This document shows, in pieces, positions 36,578 through 43,603 of a DNA stretch of 64,000 nt. The stretch is from Streptomyces leeuwenhoekii (GTDB lineage Bacteria > Actinomycetota > Actinomycetes > Streptomycetales > Streptomycetaceae). Where the stretch lies: the NCBI RefSeq assembly GCF_001013905.1, contig NZ_LN831790.1, forward strand, positions 3,052,001 to 3,116,000. The letters are read 5' to 3'. A model generated the notes under the pieces. That model was not told the origin of the DNA and ran no database searches. It saw only the letters and a list, made by a program, of their open reading frames with translations. Numbering within the stretch: position 1 is the stretch's first letter; each line of letters opens with the position of its first letter. The translations under genes were made by a program, and so were the position numbers.

Positions 36578-38158
36578 TCACACTTCGAAGGGCTGGACGA
36601 CGACGAAGTTGCCCGGGGCGCCCCGGAACTGGAGGTTCACGGCCTCCGAGGACTGCCGCGCGTACCCCGAACGGCGCAGCCGCACCGACGTCGTGGTCAC
36701 GGCCTGCGCTCCCGCCGACCAGGCGATGACGGCGTTGCCGTCGACGTACGTCGCCGGGCCCACCGGCAGCACCACGGGGATGCCCCGCGTCTTGACGACG
36801 ACGGCGCCCGTGCCGGAGAAGAGCATGCTGAACAGGCCGCCGCCCGGCAGGCCGGCGCCCTCGATGCGGCGGACCTCGGTCTCCAGCCCCTCGTCGAAGG
36901 CGAGGACTCCGCGCGCGCTGGTGTAGAGCTGCTCGCCCTGGAGCCGGATCACGAACAGGCGGCTGGCCTCGTCGGCGAGGAACACCTCGCCGTCGCCGGA
37001 GCACCGCATCAGGGACATGCCCTGGCCGGTGAGCTGCCCGGTCAGCTTGCCGAGCAGGCCGGAGCCCTTGTGGGCGAAGTCGATGTCGCCCTGGTAGGCG
37101 ACCATGCTGCCCTGCTTGGCGAGGACGTTCGCGCCCTTGGTGAGGGTCGCCCGGACGAGCTGCGGATTCTGCTCGGTCCAGCGGTCGCCCACCGGGGCTT
37201 CGGCGTACTTCGTCAGAACGGCCCGCAGGCCGGCCTCCGGGGGGACGGGCGCGAGCACCGCTCCCCCGCCGAAGGCCGGGGCCTGGCCGGGGAAGGCGGG
37301 GACACCCGGCGGAGGGGTGAAGGGGCCCCCGGGGGGTGCCGCGGCGCCCGGGGGCGGTGTGAACGGGCCGCCGGGGGGCGTGAAGGGGGCGCCCTGCGGC
37401 GCGGGGGCGGGCGGGGGCACGCTGCCGGGGGGCGGAGCCGGTACGCCCGCGGGCACCGTCGGCACGGCGTGCGCCGGGGGGCCGGGGGGCGCGACGGGGG
37501 CCGGTGCGGGGGCGGGCGGGGCGGCGAACGCGGGGGGCGCGGGAGCCGGGGCGGGCGGGGCGGCGGCGTGCGGGGGCGGCGCGAAGCCGGGCGCGGCATC
37601 CGGCTGCGGCTGCGGGGCGGCGGGGGCCTCCTCGGCCACCTCGCCGCCGAAGTGCTTCAGCAGCGCCTCCAGGCCGCCGTCGAAGCCCTGCCCGACCGCC
37701 GCGAAGCGCCACACGTCCTTCAGGTACAGGTCGCCCAGCATGACGGCCCGTTCGGTGGAGAACTCCGTGCCGTCGAAGGGGTACCGGGCCACTTCCTCGC
37801 CGCCCGCGACGATGCGGAGGCAGCCGGGGCCGATCTGCGACATCTGGCCGGCGCCGTCGATCGTCGCCGTGAAGGACAGCTTGTGTATCTGTGGCGGGAT
37901 CCTGTCCAACGTGACCCGGAAGGACTCCGTGTCACCCGCCTGGGGGCCCAGGAGCTGCACGGACTCCTCGGGGGACTTCGGCTGGTTGTAGAACACGAAG
38001 TACCGGTCGTCCGAGAGCCGTTCTGCGGCGTCGAGGCCGAAGCAACTGATGTCGAAGGTCAGCCCCGGGCCGGAGATCTGCACGCCCACGTACAGATCCG
38101 TGCCGGCGGTGAGGTCACTGATCCTGGCCTTGTGGCCGCGTTGGAATTCCCTGGCCAT
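36578..38158 (-). CDS. TerD-AIM24 fusion protein (first gene of AIM24 operon)
   Basis: 526 aa in three parts. Residues about 1-175: TerD/tellurium-resistance type domain (REFQRGHKARISDLTAGTDL, GLTFDISCFGLDAAERLSDD, FDGTEFSTERAVMLGDLY). Residues about 180-300: long Pro/Ala/Gly linker with repeated PFTPPPG units. Residues about 310-526: AIM24 domain (NVLAKQGSMVAYQGDIDF, LMRCSGDGEVFLADEA, QFRGAPGNFVVVQPFEV). TerD domains bind calcium and occur in stress/defence complexes. The fusion suggests that the AIM24 group works with Ter-type systems. The linker's base composition makes long antisense frames, which are not genes. Confidence 0.88.
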   Translation of the reverse strand: MAREFQRGHKARISDLTAGTDLYVGVQISGPGLTFDISCFGLDAAERLSDDRYFVFYNQPKSPEESVQLLGPQAGDTESFRVTLDRIPPQIHKLSFTATIDGAGQMSQIGPGCLRIVAGGEEVARYPFDGTEFSTERAVMLGDLYLKDVWRFAAVGQGFDGGLEALLKHFGGEVAEEAPAAPQPQPDAAPGFAPPPHAAAPPAPAPAPPAFAAPPAPAPAPVAPPGPPAHAVPTVPAGVPAPPPGSVPPPAPAPQGAPFTPPGGPFTPPPGAAAPPGGPFTPPPGVPAFPGQAPAFGGGAVLAPVPPEAGLRAVLTKYAEAPVGDRWTEQNPQLVRATLTKGANVLAKQGSMVAYQGDIDFAHKGSGLLGKLTGQLTGQGMSLMRCSGDGEVFLADEASRLFVIRLQGEQLYTSARGVLAFDEGLETEVRRIEGAGLPGGGLFSMLFSGTGAVVVKTRGIPVVLPVGPATYVDGNAVIAWSAGAQAVTTTSVRLRRSGYARQSSEAVNLQFRGAPGNFVVVQPFEV

Positions 38159-38469
38159 GCGTTACGACCGTCCCCCATTCGAATGCGAGTGCGTCGCGTC
38201 AGGCTAACGGCAATTTCCGGACACCGGAGGAAGTCGGTACAGATCCGGTACAGAACAGGCGGCCGGGCACGCGGGGACGGGCACGCGCGGGCGTGCGGCG
38301 GGCTCCGGCGGCCCACGCGTGGGGGCGCACCTCGCACCGCGCGCGTGGACGGCGGGCCTACTCGTCGCGTGCGCACGTGGACGGCCGCCCGGCCGACTCG
38401 TCGCACGCGTGTGGACGGCGCGCCGCCCGGCCTGCTCGTCGCGCGCGCGTGAACGGCGCGCCGCCCGGC
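38159..38469. repeat. intergenic region with direct repeats and a 3'-end minisatellite
   Basis: Contains the operon promoter for the TerD-AIM24 gene near 38160-38260 and, at 38336-38482, four degenerate tandem copies of a 30-40 bp unit. Each copy contains the sequence tactcgtcgcg or a one-base variant; the copy next to the YgjP-like gene is that gene's own stop codon and last codons (GERDE). So the array looks like tandem duplication of the gene's 3' tail. No coding region is recognised. Confidence 0.7.
38235..38254. promoter_or_regulatory. 9-bp direct repeats upstream of TerD-AIM24 operon
   Basis: cggtacaga occurs at 38235-38243 and again at 38246-38254, an 11-bp period (about one helical turn), about 75 bp upstream of the TerD-AIM24 ATG. 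Position and spacing suit an activator or response-regulator site. Confidence 0.4.
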
Positions 38470-39066
38470 CTACTCGTCGCGCTCGCCGGGGACGTGCGGG
38501 AGCCGGCCGGCCGCGACCACACCCTCCAGGTAGCCCCGGGCCCGCTCGGTCCGCGGGTAGGCCTCCAGCAGCCGCCAGAAGCGGGGTCCGTGGCCCGGGA
38601 CCAGCAGATGGGCCAGCTCGTGGAGGAGGACGTAGTCGACGACGTATTCGGGCATGCCCTGCAGGCGGTGCGACAGCCGGATGCTGCCCTCGGCGGGGGT
38701 GCACGAGCCCCAGCGGGTGTTCTGGTTCGTGACCCAGCGGACCGAGCGGGGCCGGGCCCGTCCGTCGAGGTACTGGGCGGAGAGCCGCTCGGCGCGCTCG
38801 GCCAGCTCGGCGTCGCCGAGGAGGCGTTTGCTCTCCTGCGCGGCCAGTTTGTCGAGCATGACAGTCACCCAGCGCTGCTCCTCCGCCTCGGACATCCGGG
38901 CGGGGATGAGCACGACGGTGCGATCGCCCTCGCGGTAGGCGGAGACCGTCCTGCGTCGACGGGTGCTCCTGCGGATCTCGATCGCGCTCGCCGTCGAGCC
39001 GCCCGGAAGCGGGCTCGTCGTGCTGCGCTGCGGCGTTCCGGCGCGGTGCAGTGGGTCGGCTGACAC
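38470..39066 (-). CDS. YgjP-like (DUF45) metallopeptidase-domain protein
   Basis: 198 aa. Conserved C-terminal half has NQNTRWGSCTPAEGSIRLS, then LLHELAHLLVPGHGPRFW with HExxH and third histidine, a zincin-like arrangement, and ends GRLPHVPGERDE. The N-terminus is basic and variable (STRRRRTVSAYREGD). Its role is unknown; the family is related to archaeal and bacterial WLM/UTP-type proteases. GTG 39066 has GGGG about 5 nt upstream; the longer frame to 39180 lacks family similarity. Confidence 0.82.
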   Translation of the reverse strand: MSADPLHRAGTPQRSTTSPLPGGSTASAIEIRRSTRRRRTVSAYREGDRTVVLIPARMSEAEEQRWVTVMLDKLAAQESKRLLGDAELAERAERLSAQYLDGRARPRSVRWVTNQNTRWGSCTPAEGSIRLSHRLQGMPEYVVDYVLLHELAHLLVPGHGPRFWRLLEAYPRTERARGYLEGVVAAGRLPHVPGERDE

Positions 39067-39404
39067 GCCCCGACCGTACCCGCTGCGCACGGGGAAGTCC
39101 CGGCTCCCGGACGGTTCGGTGCCGCTGCTCCGGTGAGCGCGTCCTGCCGCACAACCGTCCGGCACGGCGGAAGCGCGCACGGATGCCGGACGGACGGGCG
39201 AGCCGGGCAGCGCAGAGAAACAAGTCGGAACAAGAGGAAGCAGAGCGAACGAGACAAATAAGTACGACTATCGCCGCTGCCTGTGGACAACTTTCGGCGT
39301 CCGGCGCCGCGTCCGGGCATGCTGGCTGTCATCGGCGACGCCGCCGCGACCACGGCGGGCGGTCGTCCGCTCACGGGGAGACACACGAGGTACGGGGGAC
39401 GGTC
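39067..39404. other. divergent intergenic region between YgjP-like and ThiF-like genes
   Basis: No gene. AT-richer sequence at about 39220-39290 (including aaataagtacgactat) is the only likely promoter zone; it could serve either strand. No clear operator palindrome was seen. Confidence 0.45.
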
Positions 39405-40736
39405 ATGCATCCGATGGTGAAGCCGGCGCTCAGGCGCGGCTGGCGCGATCTCAACACCGTGCAGTTCGGGATGACCCCGGCGCACGCGATGACGCTGGGC
39501 CCGATGGACACGGCGACGGGCAGCTTCCTCGACCTCCTCGACGGCACCCGCGGACTGCCGCTGCTGCGTGCGGAGGCCCGCCGGATGGACCTGCCCGACG
39601 GCCATGTCGACGCGCTGGTGGAGCGGCTCGCGCGGGCCGGCCTGCTGGACGACGCCCGTGGCGGCGGCCCGGACGCCGAGGCCCTGCGGGAGAAGCCGGA
39701 CCTGTTCGACCGGCTCCGCCCGGAGCTGGCCGCGCTGTCCCTGACCACGCCGGAGCCGGGCGACGCCCTGCGGCACCTGGCCGCCCGCCGGGCCCTGCGC
39801 GTGCAGGTGCGGGGGGCCGGGCGGGTGGGCGCGCTCCTCGCCTCGCTGCTCTCGGGCGCCGGGGTGGGCGAGGTCGACGTGCGCGACGTCGGCCGGGTCG
39901 AGACGTGGGACGTCGCCCCGGGCGGGCTGCCCGCCGACGCCGTGGGCGACCGCCGTGACGAGGCCGCCCGCCGGGCCGTGCGCCGCGCCGCCCCCGGCCG
40001 CCCGCCGCGCCGCGGCCCCGCGGCACCCTCCGGGAGCGGCGGTGACGGAGGGTTCTCCCTGGTGGTCCTCGCCCCGCGGGACGATGTCGCCGTGCACGCT
40101 CCGGCGCTGCCCGAGGACCTCGTCGCCTCGGGCACCCCGCATCTGTACGCCGGGGTGGTGGAGGCCACGGGAGTCGTCGGCCCCCTCGTCCTGCCCGGCG
40201 AGACGGGCTGCGCGGGCTGTCTGCACGAGGCCCGCACCGACCGCGACGCGACCTGGCCCCGTCTGGTCGCCCAGTGGCGCTCCGGCAGACCGCGCCGGGT
40301 CGCCTCCGGCGATCTCACGCTCGCCACGACCGTCGCGGGCCTGGCGGCCGCCCACGCGCTCGCCTTCCTGGACGGCCGGATGCCGTCGAGCGCGGGCGCC
40401 CGCTGGGAGGTCGCCCTGCCCGCGCTCCACTGGCACGCACGGCCGGTGTGGCCGCACCCGGCGTGCCCGTGCGGCGCCGGGGAGACGGGCGCCGTGGAGG
40501 AGGGTGCCGGGGAGGAGGGTGCCGGGGAGGCGGACGCCGTGGAGGAGAGGGCCGCCGGGCGCGGGGCCGGGCGGGAACGGGCCGCACAGAAACGGGCCGC
40601 GCGAAAAGGTAAGGAAGAACACGCCGCCGAGGACGGGGCGCGGCGCGAGACAATGGCGGAGCAACGGCCGTCGGTACGAGTACGCCGTAAGGCAGGGGCG
40701 ACGCGGCCGGCTGGGACTTGGAGGGCGCATGTCTGA
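39405..40736 (+). CDS. ThiF/E1-like adenylyltransferase-fold protein
   Basis: 443 aa. The middle region has a Rossmann GAGRVG motif (VQVRGAGRVGALLASLLSG) and later a probable zinc pair of motifs, TGCAGC and HPACPCGAG. N-terminal about 90 residues resemble the leader-binding or winged-helix part seen in ThiF-like proteins; the C-terminal about 90 residues are a low-complexity Glu/Ala/Gly/Arg tail encoded by imperfect 15-bp repeats (about 40490-40560). Could activate a C-terminal carboxylate or be a non-enzymatic adaptor. It overlaps the ABC1-kinase gene by 8 bp, so both are made together; substrate unknown. Confidence 0.75.
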   Translation: MHPMVKPALRRGWRDLNTVQFGMTPAHAMTLGPMDTATGSFLDLLDGTRGLPLLRAEARRMDLPDGHVDALVERLARAGLLDDARGGGPDAEALREKPDLFDRLRPELAALSLTTPEPGDALRHLAARRALRVQVRGAGRVGALLASLLSGAGVGEVDVRDVGRVETWDVAPGGLPADAVGDRRDEAARRAVRRAAPGRPPRRGPAAPSGSGGDGGFSLVVLAPRDDVAVHAPALPEDLVASGTPHLYAGVVEATGVVGPLVLPGETGCAGCLHEARTDRDATWPRLVAQWRSGRPRRVASGDLTLATTVAGLAAAHALAFLDGRMPSSAGARWEVALPALHWHARPVWPHPACPCGAGETGAVEEGAGEEGAGEADAVEERAAGRGAGRERAAQKRAARKGKEEHAAEDGARRETMAEQRPSVRVRRKAGATRPAGTWRAHV

Positions 40737-42096
40737 TCTTCCCCGGAAGGCGGTCACCCGTACCGCCAAGCTCGCCGCGCTCCCGCTCGGCTTCGCCGGA
40801 CGGGCGACCTGGGGACTGGGCAAGCGGATCGTCGGTGAGTCCGCCGAGCTCGTCGGCCAGCAGTTGCAGCAGCGCACGGCCGAGCAGCTCTTCAAGGTCC
40901 TCGGCGAGCTCAAGGGCGGAGCGATGAAGTTCGGGCAGGCTCTGTCCGTCTTCGAGTCGGCCCTGCCCGAGGAGATCGCCGGTCCCTACCGGGCGGCGTT
41001 GACCCGGCTGCAGGAGGCGGCGCCGCCGATGCCGACGCGGACCGTGCACGCCGTGCTCGCGGAGCGGCTCGGCGAGGACTGGCAGGACCTCTTCCTGGAG
41101 TTCGAGGACAAACCCGCCGCGGCGGCCTCGATCGGGCAGGTGCACCGGGGCGTGTGGCACGACGGCCGCGAGGTGGCGGTCAAGGTGCAGTATCCGGGCG
41201 CCGGCGAGGCCCTGGTGTCCGACCTGAACCAGCTCAGCCGGTTCGCCCGCCTGCTGGGCCCGCTGATCCCCGGCCTGGACATCAAGCCGCTCATCACGGA
41301 GCTGAAGGACCGCGTCTCGGAGGAACTGGACTACGGCCTGGAGGCCGAGGCCCAGCGGGCCCACGCCGAGGAGTTCGCCGGTGATCCGGACGTCGTGGTG
41401 CCGGACGTGGTCCACCAGTGCGAGCAGGTCCTGGTCACCGAGTGGATCGACGGCGTGCCCCTGTCGGAGGTCATCGCGGACGGCACCCGGGAGCAGCGGG
41501 ACCGGGCCGGGCAGCTTCTGGCCCGCTTCCTGTTCTCCGGCCCGGCCCGCACCGGCCTGCTCCACGCCGATCCGCACCCGGGCAACTTCCGGCTGCTGCC
41601 CGGCGGGCCGGACGGCGAGGAGGACTGGCGGCTGGGCGTCCTCGACTTCGGCACCGTCGACCGCCTCCCCGGCGGTCTGCCGATACCCATCGGCCGGTCC
41701 CTGCGCATGACGCTGGGCGGCGAGGCGGAGACCGTCTACACGCTCCTGTGCGAGGAGGGATTCATCAAGGAGTCGATGGACCTGGATCCCGACGCCGTGC
41801 TCGACTACCTCCTGCCGATCATCGAGCCGGCCCGGGTCGACGCCTTCACCTTCACCCGGGGGTGGATGCGCGGACAGGCGGCCCGGATCGCCGATCCCCG
41901 TTCCCCCGCGTACCAGCTCGGCAAGCAGCTCAACCTGCCCCCGGCGTACCTGCTGATCCACCGGGTGACCCTGAGCACCATCGGGGTGCTGTGCCAGCTC
42001 GGGGCGACGGTGCGGCTGCGCGAGGAGTTGCAGGAGTGGCTGCCGGGATTCGTCGACGACGAGGAGGAGCCCGAGGACGCGGCCGCACAGGCGTGA
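40729..42096 (+). CDS. ABC1/UbiB-family atypical kinase
   Basis: 455 aa. Family motifs: the KxGQ block LKGGAMKFGQALSVFESALPEEI, Ala-rich loop AAAASIGQVHRG, VAVKVQYPG (lysine), EELDYGLEAEAQ, LHADPHPGNFRL and LDFGTV (DFG). All catalytic elements of this group are intact. UbiB-type proteins are ATPases linked to isoprenoid or lipid homeostasis; quinone in Streptomyces is menaquinone, so a role in isoprenoid traffic is only inference. The C-terminus is acidic. It lies beside wblC in Mycobacterium as well. Confidence 0.9.
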   Translation: MSDLPRKAVTRTAKLAALPLGFAGRATWGLGKRIVGESAELVGQQLQQRTAEQLFKVLGELKGGAMKFGQALSVFESALPEEIAGPYRAALTRLQEAAPPMPTRTVHAVLAERLGEDWQDLFLEFEDKPAAAASIGQVHRGVWHDGREVAVKVQYPGAGEALVSDLNQLSRFARLLGPLIPGLDIKPLITELKDRVSEELDYGLEAEAQRAHAEEFAGDPDVVVPDVVHQCEQVLVTEWIDGVPLSEVIADGTREQRDRAGQLLARFLFSGPARTGLLHADPHPGNFRLLPGGPDGEEDWRLGVLDFGTVDRLPGGLPIPIGRSLRMTLGGEAETVYTLLCEEGFIKESMDLDPDAVLDYLLPIIEPARVDAFTFTRGWMRGQAARIADPRSPAYQLGKQLNLPPAYLLIHRVTLSTIGVLCQLGATVRLREELQEWLPGFVDDEEEPEDAAAQA

Positions 42097-42165
42097 ACAG
42101 GGCGGCGGGCCGGCCCGGCTCGCCGCCCACCCGGTCCCGCCGCAGGGACGGACGGGCGGAACACG

Positions 42166-42205
42166 CCGTGGGGGCCGGTCCGTTCGGACGGACCGGCCCC
42201 CACGG
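42166..42205. terminator. strong bidirectional terminator (18-bp stem)
   Basis: 42166-42183 pairs with 42188-42205 around TCGG, between the convergent ABC1-kinase and wblC-linked genes. Confidence 0.9.
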
Positions 42206-42264
42206 AGAAGGCTTCGCCCCCCCCCTGGGCCGGGAGGCCACCGCGTCGGGTGTGAAGCGGTCGG

Positions 42265-42588
42265 TTACTGCATGACCGCCATGGCCAGCGCCCGGCGGGC
42301 GCGCATCGAGGCGCGCTCCGCCCGGCGCTGCATCCGGCGGGCGGTCACCAGGCGTACGGCCCGGCGTTCCCGCTCCGCCTCGTACAAGCGGTCGTGCATA
42401 TGCGCACGAGCCAGGGCTTCTGGGATGAGTTGCATCTCTCGGGTCCTGTTCTGGCGCGAGTCCTTCGCGCCGCTGGTGGTGAAGTCTTCGGGCGCGGAAC
42501 CAGCGGGTTCGTGGGTGGACGGCTTCATCGGGGCCTGCTTCTTGGGGTCGTGCGTGAGGGGACGGTCGATCGTTCCTGCGGTGTTCAT
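42265..42588 (-). CDS. Arg-rich small protein overlapping wblC
   Basis: 107 aa; residues 51-107 are strongly basic and helical (EALARAHMHDRLYEAERERRAVRLVTARRMQRRAERA split by many Arg), the first 50 are Pro/Thr-rich. ATG 42588 overlaps the wblC stop as ATGA, so translation coupling to wblC is likely; an internal ATG at residue 52 would give only the basic part. Function unknown. Being in the wblC transcript it may be antibiotic-induced. Confidence 0.7.
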   Translation of the reverse strand: MNTAGTIDRPLTHDPKKQAPMKPSTHEPAGSAPEDFTTSGAKDSRQNRTREMQLIPEALARAHMHDRLYEAERERRAVRLVTARRMQRRAERASMRARRALAMAVMQ

Positions 42589-42953
42589 GCGGTGACCGGG
42601 TTCTTGCGCGGGCGGCCACGGGGCCGCTTCCGGGCGACGACGACGCCCTGGACGAACAGCTCACCGCCCCAGACGCCCCACGGCTCACGCCGCTCCTTGG
42701 CGCCGGCGAGGCAGGCGTCCATCAGCGGGCAGGTGCGGCACAGGGACTTGGCGTACTCCACGTCCGCCGGCGACTCGGCGAAGAAGACCTCCGGGTCGTA
42801 GGAGCGGCAGGGGACGGGTACACCGAGGTTCTCGATGGCGTCGTCGAGCGCGGTGAGCGCGGTCAGCGGGGTCAAGGTGGAGTCCTCCGTGGGGCCGGGC
42901 TTGGGGATCGTGTCGGAAGGCGGTACGGACGGGGCGTGCGCTTCGAGTTGCAC
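42585..42953 (-). CDS. wblC: WhiB-family regulator WblC (WhiB7)
   Basis: 122 aa Fe-S protein and master activator of intrinsic antibiotic resistance. Cluster ligands Cys49, Cys72, Cys75 and Cys81 are visible (VPVPCRSYDP, SLCRTCPLMDAC), then the turn GVWGGE at 93-98 and a C-terminal AT-hook PRGRPRK at 111-117, which separates WhiB7 from other Wbl proteins. GTG 42953 has GAGGAAG 8 nt upstream. A long leader with upstream ORF and terminator precedes it. Gene order (ABC1 kinase, whiB7, uvrD2) is the same in mycobacteria. Confidence 0.96.
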   Translation of the reverse strand: MQLEAHAPSVPPSDTIPKPGPTEDSTLTPLTALTALDDAIENLGVPVPCRSYDPEVFFAESPADVEYAKSLCRTCPLMDACLAGAKERREPWGVWGGELFVQGVVVARKRPRGRPRKNPVTA

Positions 42954-43068
42954 GGGTCGTCTTCCTCGTCTGGTCGTTCCGGCCGGTCGGCCGGGGGCGG
43001 CTGGGTACCGGGTTCTCTTGCTGTCCCGAGGCTCCTTCGCGCCGCTCTCCCCGTTCGGGGAAAACAGA

Positions 43069-43132
43069 AGGGCCGCGGATCCCGGATGGGGTTCCGCGGC
43101 CCTGAAGGCGCCGGCCTGATCGGCGATCAGGC
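43069..43132 (-). promoter_or_regulatory. wblC leader attenuator: uORF-stop hairpin plus intrinsic terminator
   Basis: Read on the minus strand: an 8-bp hairpin GCCTGATC/GATCAGGC (43132-43125 with 43121-43114) that covers the uORF stop codon, then 10 nt later an 11-bp perfect stem (43103-43093 with 43079-43069) directly followed by TTCTGTTTT. That is a textbook factor-independent terminator 116 nt before the wblC start, rare in this GC-rich genome. Ribosome occupancy at the uORF end would be expected to change which hairpin forms. Confidence 0.85.
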
Positions 43133-43441
43133 TGGATGACTCCAGGGTTCTGGCCCACGGAAGGCCCACATCAGGTGGTGCTGCGTCGTCTGCTTCCGGA
43201 ATCCGGCACCGGTCGCCGCAAAGGCATAGGCCGGGGCCTGTGCCACTACTGCTTCCAGTGCCTTGGTCGGTCGCTCATTGCGCTCGCGGACAGGGAAGTC
43301 CGAGAGGGCAACGGAGGACGCCGGACGCACGGCAGGAATGCCGGACAGACCGGTGCCCAGGGCGGAAACGCCGAGCATGCGCAGGGAGACGGCCGAGCAA
43401 TCGGTCAGTTTGGCGGTGGTGCTGGTGTTGATGCTGATCAC
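43127..43441 (-). CDS. upstream ORF in the wblC leader
   Basis: 104 codons from GTG 43441, with AGGAGG 8 nt upstream (a very strong Shine-Dalgarno). The product (starts ISINTSTTAKLTDC, ends FRGPEPWSHPA) resembles nothing recognised and its stop codon sits inside the small hairpin before the terminator. Ribosome-mediated attenuation by an upstream ORF has been described for whiB7/wblC leaders, and this is the best candidate here. Whether the full 104 codons or a shorter internal frame is the active element cannot be told from one sequence. Confidence 0.68.
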   Translation of the reverse strand: MISINTSTTAKLTDCSAVSLRMLGVSALGTGLSGIPAVRPASSVALSDFPVRERNERPTKALEAVVAQAPAYAFAATGAGFRKQTTQHHLMWAFRGPEPWSHPA

Positions 43442-43550
43442 TGGACTCGCCTCCTCTCGGCGTCTCGGGGGACTGGCTGAGCCAGGCCGCGGATATGCAA
43501 GTACAACACGGAGTCAGGGCCTCCGGGAAGGCCGCTGTCCCGTGCCCAAG

Positions 43551-43590
43551 AACCTATGGGGATTGCTGGGGCGTGCGCAAACTATTTTTT
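43551..43590 (-). promoter_or_regulatory. wblC promoter with AT-rich WblC site
   Basis: Minus strand: AAAAAATAGT (43590-43581) lies directly upstream of TTGCGC (43580-43575), then 17-18 bp to ATAGGT/TAGGTT (43557-43551). An AT-rich block touching the -35 is the known signature of WhiB7-activated promoters, including its own. Start about 43544, so the leader is about 590 nt. Confidence 0.78.
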
Positions 43591-43603
43591 CGACGAGTTG
43601 GCA

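Noticed and set aside
43140..43600. A plus-strand gene starting in the wblC leader and running into uvrD2
   Set aside because: The open frame lacks any motif and is antisense to uvrD2; the leader elements are all on the minus strand.
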